Below the pieces are notes generated by a model, which was given only the letters and a program-made list of their open reading frames with translations, made no database searches and was not told the origin of the DNA. Shown piece after piece: positions 7,007 to 11,302 of a DNA stretch of 11,302 nt; the stretch's first letter is position 1; each line of letters starts with the position of its first letter. Made by a program: the position numbers and the translations under genes. The stretch is from Lachnospiraceae bacterium (GTDB taxonomy: Bacteria > Bacillota > Clostridia > Lachnospirales > Lachnospiraceae), in assembly GCA_009787745.1 (NCBI GenBank), contig WQST01000053.1, forward strand, positions 710 through 12,011, given 5' to 3'.

Positions 7007-8458
7007 CTAGGCAGAAGTTTTTTCACTTAACAAATTAATCTTCATATCATAAAGATCTTTTGACAAATCGACATAAACCAAATGCGGATTCACAAAGCGT
7101 CTGGTTTCATCCCACAAAGTCAAAAGTTCTTGTTGGCAATATTCCCTAATCGCCATAACAGGCGGCGAAGCATAAACACATTTACCATTTCGGAAAATCG
7201 GAATCATTAATTCACGAATTATATAGCTGCCGCTATCAAGAATAGTCTTTTTCCACGGTTCATTCGGGTCAAAAAGCCTAAGCGGCTGATTTTCATCATA
7301 GACTTCATCATCCAAACAAATCAAATCAGCTTTGATTTTCTGACTTTCTTTATCATAAATCCGTAAAACTTTTTTGTTCCCCGGATTAGTCACTTTATCG
7401 GAGTTTTCGGAAAATTTGATTTTGGGAATGAAACCGCCGTCCGCTCCCATTATCGCCGCTAATTTATAGACACCGCCGAATGCGGGGTCGTCTTTTGAGG
7501 TAATTAAATGTGTGCCGACCCCCCACGTAGTGATCGCCGCTCCTTGCGACTTTAGACTTTCGATTAAGTATTCGTCCAAATCATTCGAGGCGGAGATAAT
7601 TGCATCATGAAAACCTGCGGCGTCAAGCATTCGCCGTGCTTTTTTTGATAAATAAGCCAAATCGCCGCTGTCTAAACGAAGCCCATAATTTTTTAACTCC
7701 TTTCCCGCTGTTCGCATCTCGGTAAAAACGGAAATAGCATTGGGAACACCTGATTTAAGTGTATCATAAGTATCGACCAGTAAAATACACGAGTCAGGAT
7801 AAATATCAGCATAAGCCTTAAAAGCCGTATACTCATCAGGAAAGCTCATAATCCAGCTATGAGCATGGGTGCCGCGAACAGGCACATCGAAAAGACGCCC
7901 GCAAAGAACGTTGGAAGTACCCATACAACCACCGATCATCGCCGCTCTGGCGCCATAAATTCCCGCATCAGGCCCTTGCGCCCTTCGCAGACCGAACTCC
8001 AGAACGCTGTCGCCTTTCGCGGCAAAGCAAACGCGCGCGGCTTTGGTGGCGATCAAGCTTTGGTGGTTAATAATATTTAAAATTGCGGTTTCAATGAATT
8101 GCGCTTCCATAATCGGCGCGATTATTTTGATTAGCGGTTCACGGGGAAAGACAACCGTTCCTTCGGGTATCGCATAGATATCACCCGAAAATCGGAAACT
8201 GCGCAAATAATCAAGAAAATCTTCATCGAACATATTAAGGCTTCTTAAATAATCAAGATCAACATCCGAGAAGCTGAGTTCTTCGATATAACGTACTAAT
8301 TGTTCCAGCCCCGCGATAACGGCATATCCGCCGTTTAACGGGTTAGAGCGGTAAAACATATCGAAGATAACCGTTTCATTACGGTCTTTATTACGAAAAT
8401 ACCCTTGCATCATCGTCAGTTCATATAAATCAGTTAGTAAAGTCAAATTTTTATCCAT
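7007..8458 (-). CDS. pncB: nicotinate phosphoribosyltransferase
   Basis: This cytosolic enzyme makes nicotinate mononucleotide from nicotinate and PRPP with ATP hydrolysis, the entry step of NAD salvage (Preiss-Handler pathway). The 483-residue length and motifs fit the Gram-positive form. They are LTDLYELTMMQGYF at the N-terminus, the substrate loop EFGLRRAQGPDAGIYGARAAMIGG (about 154-177), and GTHAHSW with the candidate phosphorylated His (197-202). LLVDTYDTLKSG, LRLDSGDLAYLSK, IISASNDLDEY and WGVGTHLITS complete the TIM-barrel phosphate sites. The ATG is preceded by GAGG with seven bases of spacing. It stands alone in its transcription unit, convergent with the SCP2 gene and divergent from degV. 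Its promoter carries an inverted repeat and its leader is long and structured, so expression is probably controlled. Confidence 0.95.
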   Translation of the reverse strand: MDKNLTLLTDLYELTMMQGYFRNKDRNETVIFDMFYRSNPLNGGYAVIAGLEQLVRYIEELSFSDVDLDYLRSLNMFDEDFLDYLRSFRFSGDIYAIPEGTVVFPREPLIKIIAPIMEAQFIETAILNIINHQSLIATKAARVCFAAKGDSVLEFGLRRAQGPDAGIYGARAAMIGGCMGTSNVLCGRLFDVPVRGTHAHSWIMSFPDEYTAFKAYADIYPDSCILLVDTYDTLKSGVPNAISVFTEMRTAGKELKNYGLRLDSGDLAYLSKKARRMLDAAGFHDAIISASNDLDEYLIESLKSQGAAITTWGVGTHLITSKDDPAFGGVYKLAAIMGADGGFIPKIKFSENSDKVTNPGNKKVLRIYDKESQKIKADLICLDDEVYDENQPLRLFDPNEPWKKTILDSGSYIIRELMIPIFRNGKCVYASPPVMAIREYCQQELLTLWDETRRFVNPHLVYVDLSKDLYDMKINLLSEKTSA

Positions 8459-8598
8459 ACGTTAACCTCATGTCGTGAGATACGACTCCCATCACCGCCG
8501 AGTTCGTTTTTGGCGGACTTAAAATAATTCTTCACACTAACTCCCATGAGTGTGCATAGGCACGCTCTCAAATCAAGATGTATGAAAGATTTATCTTC
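8459..8598 (-). promoter_or_regulatory. long structured 5' leader of pncB
   Basis: About 140 bases separate the predicted transcription start from the pncB ATG. On the minus strand they can form several short hairpins: CACACT/AGTGTG (8533-8554), GTGC/GCAC (8552-8563), CCGCC/GGCGG (8495-8516) and GTCGT/ACGAC (8472-8486), the last ending just before the GAGG ribosome site. The first two share bases 8552-8554 and exclude each other. The octamer ATGGGAGT occurs twice (8540-8547 and 8485-8492). I do not recognise a known riboswitch class. Confidence 0.4.
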
Positions 8599-8604
8599 AT
8601 GCTA

Positions 8605-8632
8605 AGTATAGCATAATTTTCAAAAATGTAAA
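8605..8632 (-). promoter_or_regulatory. pncB promoter with inverted repeat over the -10 box
   Basis: On the minus strand TTTACA (8627-8632) is followed after 16 bases by TATACT (8605-8610) preceded by TGC, an extended -10. The -10 is embedded in a perfect inverted repeat ATGCTA-N4-TAGCAT (8599-8614), placed where a repressor would block RNA polymerase. Confidence 0.65.
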
Positions 8633-8712
8633 AAAAAATATGTATAAAGATAGCTAAAATAAAATTATTAGTGTATTATAAAGAAGACAATTATAATCTT
8701 TAGGGAGGAATT

Positions 8713-9579
8713 ATGGATTATTTCAAGATTGTAACAGACAGTATGGCTGATTTGCCAAAGGATTATCTGGATAAGCATCAGATAGGATGTATGAATTTAA
8801 GCTATATTATTGACGATGTGGTTTATGGACAAGGTAAGGAACTGGAACTTAAAGAATTTTTCGATGCAATGCGAAAAGGTAAAATGCCGACCACTTCGCA
8901 GGTCAATCCCGACGAAGCCAAAGCCTGCTTTGAGGAATATTATAAAACGAACAAAAAAATCCTTTATCTGGCAGGTTCTTCGGGAATTAGCGGTACTTAT
9001 AACAGCGGTCGAATTGCCGCCGAAGAAATGATGTATGAACATCCTGATTGCGAAATAGTTGTAATTGATACTTTGAGTGCTTCATTGGGTGAAGGCTTGC
9101 TTGTCTACAAAGCCGTTATGCTTCGGGAGCAGGGTAAGAGTATGGAAGAGACAGCGCAATGGGTGCAGGAGAATATCCAAAAAACTGTCCATATTATTAC
9201 GGTTGATGATTTGAATCATTTGTATCGGGGGGGACGGGTTAGCAGGACATCAGCATTAGTCGGGACGCTGGTATCGGTTAAACCGCTGATTCATATTAAT
9301 CAGGAAGGACGCCTTGTTGTGCTGGGCAAAACCAGAGGGCGCAAGAAATCACTTGATTCACTGGTTGAATATATGAATGAAAAGAATGCTTTGCGCGGAA
9401 AAGACGATATCGTTTTTATAATGCATGGTGATTGTATTTCCGATGCCGAATATGTTAAGGAACAAGTCAACGCACGGTACGGAATTGAGAATTTCATGAT
9501 AAGTTATGCCGGACCTATTATCGGCACCCATGTCGGTCCCGGAACCGTCGCAATTTTTTTCCTCGGCGATTCAAGGTAG
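8713..9579 (+). CDS. DegV-family fatty-acid-binding protein
   Basis: DegV/FakB proteins bind a fatty acid and, with the kinase FakA, present it for phosphorylation so that exogenous fatty acids enter phospholipids. Not every DegV paralogue has been shown to do this. The 288 residues are full length. Motifs are KIVTDSMADLP at the N-terminus, PTTSQVNP (59-66), SGISGTYNS (90-98), VIDTLSASLGEG (117-128), the basic VDDLNHLYRGGRVS (164-177), KPLIHINQEG and the C-terminal GPIIGTHVGPGTVAIFF. The start is fixed by AGGGAGG four bases before the ATG. A -10-like TATTAT lies at 8674-8679 but no good -35 is seen. No fakA gene is in the window. Confidence 0.94.
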   Translation: MDYFKIVTDSMADLPKDYLDKHQIGCMNLSYIIDDVVYGQGKELELKEFFDAMRKGKMPTTSQVNPDEAKACFEEYYKTNKKILYLAGSSGISGTYNSGRIAAEEMMYEHPDCEIVVIDTLSASLGEGLLVYKAVMLREQGKSMEETAQWVQENIQKTVHIITVDDLNHLYRGGRVSRTSALVGTLVSVKPLIHINQEGRLVVLGKTRGRKKSLDSLVEYMNEKNALRGKDDIVFIMHGDCISDAEYVKEQVNARYGIENFMISYAGPIIGTHVGPGTVAIFFLGDSR

Positions 9580-9582
9580 GGC

Positions 9583-9611
9583 TTGACAAAGCTGATTAAT
9601 TAATGTAAGAT
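9583..9611 (+). promoter_or_regulatory. promoter of tRNA-Arg
   Basis: A consensus TTGACA (9583-9588), a 17-base spacer and TAAGAT (9606-9611) start four bases after the degV stop. Transcription should begin about 20 bases before the tRNA, so the tRNA has its own promoter. Confidence 0.8.
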
Positions 9612-9620
9612 TAGATTCGT

Positions 9621-9636
9621 TGCTGAATATTCAGCA
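9621..9636. repeat. perfect 16-bp palindrome in the tRNA leader
   Basis: TGCTGAATATTCAGCA is fully self-complementary and lies between the predicted transcription start and the first tRNA base (9640). In RNA it would fold to a short hairpin at the 5' end of the precursor. In DNA it could be an operator. Confidence 0.85.
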
Positions 9637-9639
9637 GAT

Positions 9640-9713
9640 GTACGCGTAGCTCAGCTGGATAGAGCGTCTGGCTACGGACCAGAAGGTCGGGAGTTCGAAT
9701 CTTCTCGCGTACA
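9640..9713 (+). tRNA. tRNA-Arg (anticodon ACG)
   Basis: A complete cloverleaf can be drawn. The acceptor stem is GTACGCG/CGCGTAC with discriminator A. The D stem is GCTC/GAGC, the anticodon stem TCTGG/CCAGA has loop CTACGGA (anticodon ACG at 9674-9676), and the variable loop is AGGTC. The T stem is GGGAG/CTTCT with loop TTCGAAT, including two G-U pairs. The ACG anticodon would be edited to ICG to read CGU, CGC and CGA. The 3' CCA is not encoded (GGT follows) and must be added after transcription. Confidence 0.97.
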
Positions 9714-9763
9714 GGTGAAAAGCCCGGTAAGGGCAATGATTAGAACGATATGTGAAAAACGAG

Positions 9764-9790
9764 AAAAGCATCAATAACAGATGCTTTTTT
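9764..9790 (+). terminator. intrinsic terminator of the tRNA-Arg unit
   Basis: The perfect stem AAAAGCATC/GATGCTTTT with loop AATAACA runs into a T-tract (9785-9790). It lies about 50 bases after the tRNA and fits a rho-independent terminator. The A-rich 5' side may let it also act on minus-strand transcripts from the toxin-antitoxin pair. Confidence 0.88.
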
Positions 9791-9831
9791 CGTTGTGTTA
9801 ATTTGGGATTAATGTTCGTTTTAAAATCGGG

Positions 9832-10059
9832 TTAAGATTTAAGCAGCTTTAGCTCTTTTTTCAACTCTTCCAAAGTGATATCATCTTGTTCATACTTTTC
9901 CTTGGTATAATCGCCGCTACCAGAATCGAACTGTTGAAAGAACCGCGCCATTCCGACAGCTCCTAAAGCTTCTTTGAGCGCTTTTATACCTGCTTTTCTG
10001 ATTTCAGTGGGATTCTTCACATTCACCGCAGTATTATTATTCACCGCAGTATTATTCAT
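9832..10059 (-). CDS. probable antitoxin partner of the PIN toxin
   Basis: The small 75-residue protein has an Asn-rich N-terminus and a core reading NPTEIRKAGIKALKEALG, AVGMARFFQQF, then DSGSGDYTKEKYEQDDITLEELKKEL. I recall this 'G.vGm.rF.qQF..G.GDYT.E' pattern from small proteins beside PIN toxins in Firmicutes, but its fold and DNA binding are not evident here. The ATG has GGAGG nine bases upstream and overlaps the last eight bases of the toxin gene, so toxin comes first in the transcript. The N-terminus contains an in-frame 18-bp duplication (residues NNTAVN twice). The frame is intact, unlike its toxin. Confidence 0.72.
   Translation of the reverse strand: MNNTAVNNNTAVNVKNPTEIRKAGIKALKEALGAVGMARFFQQFDSGSGDYTKEKYEQDDITLEELKKELKLLKS
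10021..10056. repeat. perfect 18-bp tandem duplication in the antitoxin 5' end
   Basis: Bases 10021-10038 and 10039-10056 are identical (ATTCACCGCAGTATTATT twice) and add six residues to the antitoxin N-terminus. The second copy also covers the toxin's stop codon, so the toxin C-terminus is unchanged. Confidence 0.95.
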
Positions 10060-10496
10060 TGTTGCTCACCTCCAAAAACCATTTTACCGGATTGATTACC
10101 CTGACATTCAAATCAAGTTTTTCACATGCTTTTTCCAGTCTATCGTCTGTGGTAAACATTATATCCGCCATTGCTTTTTCGGCTGACGCTATATGAAGGC
10201 TGTCATATAGCCGAATATTTGATATGCTTTGTAGCTGTAAAGCTCTGTTTTTGGTATCATCAGTAAGGTCAATATGCAATGAAGCAATTTCATATAAGGT
10301 TTTCACTTTTAAGCGTTTCTCACGGTCTTTAATCTTGCCTATCTCTATAGAGATTATATCGCTTCCGATTATATCGTATGCATCTTCTTCGGCTTTTTGC
10401 AATAACATAAGGATAATTTCGCTTTCCAGATGAATCCGCTCAAGCTCTTGATTGTCATACGGTCTGTTATAGCAACAATTCAAAATATATACGCAA
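10052..10496 (-). pseudogene. PIN-domain (VapC-like) toxin with frameshift at the first catalytic Asp codon
   Basis: PIN toxins are Mg-dependent ribonucleases. The family N-terminus is 'RIYFDNCCYNRPYDNQ'-like. Here a TTG at 10496 with AAAGGA eight bases upstream begins L-R-I-Y-F, but after the Phe codon (10484-10482) only one G of the Asp codon remains before AAT TGT TGC. Translation from this start therefore runs into a stop after nine residues. The rest (NCCYNRPYDNQ..., IEIGKIKD, RLYDSLHIASAEKA, FTTDDRL) is intact in another frame that stays open to a TTG at 10522 without a ribosome site (156 residues). A two-base loss, or less likely a one-base insertion, removes the first acidic catalytic residue. 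Either the toxin is dead or the read has an error. The other acidic residues are kept. Confidence 0.72.
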
Positions 10497-10535
10497 AGTG
10501 AGCTTCCTTTCAAGTAGGGCAATGACTATAAAATT

Positions 10536-10564
10536 ATTATACCCTTATTGCGGTATTATCGCAA
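10536..10564 (-). promoter_or_regulatory. promoter and probable operator of the PIN toxin-antitoxin pair
   Basis: On the minus strand TTGCGA (10559-10564), a 17-base spacer and a perfect TATAAT (10536-10541) precede the toxin start. The inverted repeat TTGCG-N7-CGCAA (10548-10564) covers the -35 box and part of the spacer, the usual place for autorepression by a toxin-antitoxin complex. Confidence 0.68.
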
Positions 10565-10762
10565 TGCAAAAACTTATGATTTTCTGGAGTAAATCAGGTG
10601 ACGGACGCTTCTCATCTAGCTCTTTTAAAATGTGAGTATAGGAATGTGTAATTAATAGGACTTAACAGGAAAATCTTTGAAAACAAAGGGATTGCCGTGT
10701 TAGTCCATTATACCCGGATGGGAGTACATAATCACCCCGATAACAGAGAGGAGATGCCACTA

Positions 10763-11025
10763 ATGAGCACAATGGCTTTCAAAGAAAACACACTCATAAG
10801 AGAATTAATAGATATTAGTGACCTTGCGGATATCCGCATGTAGAAATCGATCCGACACTTTCGAAGGAAGAACGGCAAAAATCCTATTTACGGCAAATTA
10901 AAAACCCTCACCTCTACCGCTATGGCGATATAATCGTGAGAGTTTCATTTGCTGAGACAGGTGTAACACTTGAGGATAGATTAAAGCAATACCTGCTATC
11001 AGGTCAGGGCATTTCTCTTTTTTAG
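10763..11025 (+). pseudogene. DUF6870-like small protein gene broken by a one-base frameshift
   Basis: The first part reads MSTMAFKENTLIRELID then ISDLADIRM and stops at 10841-10843. From base 10840 in the next frame the sequence continues as VEIDPTLSKEERQKSY, LRQIKNPHLYRYGDIIVRVSF and AETGVTLEDRLKQYLLS, and stops at 11025. Together they match the layout I recall for DUF6870-type proteins ('..DIRDV.IDP.LpkeER...fl.QIkNPy.fr.Gd..V..sF....Tledrl..yl'). Restoring one base before AT at 10838 would give a GAT (Asp) codon and join the two parts (about 88 residues). GAGGAG lies nine bases before the ATG. The function of this family is unknown, and it is common in Firmicutes mobile and accessory DNA. 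Confidence 0.62.
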
Positions 11026-11030
11026 TGATG

Positions 11031-11054
11031 AAAGCTTTACAGTAAAGAAGCTTT
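11031..11054. terminator. possible bidirectional hairpin between convergent genes
   Basis: AAAGCTT (11031-11037) and AAGCTTT (11048-11054) pair around a 10-base loop. Alternatively CTTTAC-A-GTAAAG (11035-11047) forms a compact perfect inverted repeat. It fills the 28-base gap between the broken DUF6870-like gene and the RelE/ParE gene. T-runs are short, so termination is uncertain. Confidence 0.35.
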
Positions 11055-11302
11055 TAGCTTAGTAAATCCGAACTATTTATTTGCAAGATACTCTGCCAAT
11101 CACGGCGGTTATACAGTATACGAATCACATGAACTTCATGATCGCTTTCGCTTATAATGAAAAAAGCATTATAGTTTTCTACAGGCATTAACCTCACACC
11201 CATCGAAGCATACGGTTCATCGCTCACAACATTGTAACGAGCGGGCATATTTTCAAGAGTTAATAACTGACTTTGTATTGACTGGTAGACCCTCTCTGCC
11301 GC
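11054..11302 (-). CDS. RelE/ParE-family toxin (N-terminus beyond window edge)
   Basis: The frame is open to the right edge. Before the ATG at 11248 it reads AAERVYQSIQSQLLTLEN, so that ATG is internal and the gene continues outside. The visible 82 residues match the C-terminal two thirds of RelE/ParE toxins: a helix (AERVYQSIQSQLLTLENMP), the linker YASMGVRLMPVENYNAFF and the strand pair HEVHVIRILYNRRDWQSIL, where 'RILY.RRDW' is characteristic. Family members either cleave mRNA on the ribosome or inhibit gyrase, and the sequence does not decide which. Its antitoxin, usually encoded just upstream, would lie to the right. An 11-residue tail (QINSSDLLS) follows the family core. Confidence 0.86.
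   Translation of the reverse strand, partial: AAERVYQSIQSQLLTLENMPARYNVVSDEPYASMGVRLMPVENYNAFFIISESDHEVHVIRILYNRRDWQSILQINSSDLLS

Noticed and set aside
7859..8080. Plus-strand open frame inside pncB.
   Set aside because: It is antisense to catalytic motifs of a full-length enzyme and has no ribosome site.
8797..9042. Minus-strand and alternate-frame open frames inside the degV gene.
   Set aside because: The degV frame has full motif coverage and a strong ribosome site; these are shadows.
9722..9735. Small GCCC/GGGC hairpin right after the tRNA.
   Set aside because: Only four base pairs and no T-tract; the real terminator lies further on at 9764-9790.
9974..10433. Two plus-strand open frames opposite the toxin-antitoxin pair.
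   Set aside because: They are hydrophobic or Ser-rich shadows without start signals, and the minus-strand pair has promoter and ribosome sites.
10564..10635. Short plus-strand open frame (23 codons) just after the toxin promoter.
   Set aside because: It has no ribosome site and no recognisable protein, and the length is within chance.

Overview
This window looks like a chromosomal stretch of an anaerobic, moderately AT-rich Bacillota (Clostridia-type) bacterium. The reasons are strong GGAGG-type ribosome binding sites, TTGACA/TATAAT-type promoters, lipoprotein-type ABC solute receptors, a DegV protein, a PelG of the kind also found in Gram-positive pel loci, a tRNA without an encoded CCA end, and a DUF6870-like small protein typical of Firmicutes accessory DNA. 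No species can be named from the sequence.

Layout, left to right. (1) 2-1378, plus strand: the 3' part of pelG, a polytopic membrane protein of Pel exopolysaccharide export, cut by the window edge. (2) 1379-4947, minus strand: a compact zinc-uptake operon in the order zur-type Fur regulator, znuA receptor lipoprotein with a Cys/His/Asp tandem repeat, znuC ATPase, znuB permease, and a small lipoprotein of unknown function carrying a Cys-Cys pair. (3) 5017-5191: a divergent control region with a promoter in each direction and several inverted repeats, one with the 7-1-7 shape of a Fur-family box. (4) 5192-6871, plus strand: a glutathionylspermidine-synthase-like ATP-grasp ligase followed by a stand-alone SCP2 lipid-binding protein. 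(5) 6872-7006: a repeat-like spacer with a long hairpin. (6) 7007-8632, minus strand: nicotinate phosphoribosyltransferase, with a roughly 140-nt structured leader and an inverted repeat centred on its -10 box. (7) 8713-9579, plus strand: a DegV-family protein. (8) 9583-9790: a tRNA-Arg(ACG) gene with its own promoter, a 16-bp palindrome in its leader and an intrinsic terminator. (9) 9832-11302: an accessory tail with a PIN toxin/antitoxin pair, a broken DUF6870-like gene and a RelE/ParE toxin cut by the right edge.

How it fits together: the zinc genes form one self-regulated uptake unit (sensor, receptor, ATPase, channel, accessory lipoprotein). The ATP-grasp/SCP2 pair is a two-gene unit of unknown product. 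The region after the tRNA looks like decaying accessory DNA: two genes there carry short frameshifting deletions. One of these removes the first catalytic aspartate codon of the PIN toxin while its antitoxin stays intact.
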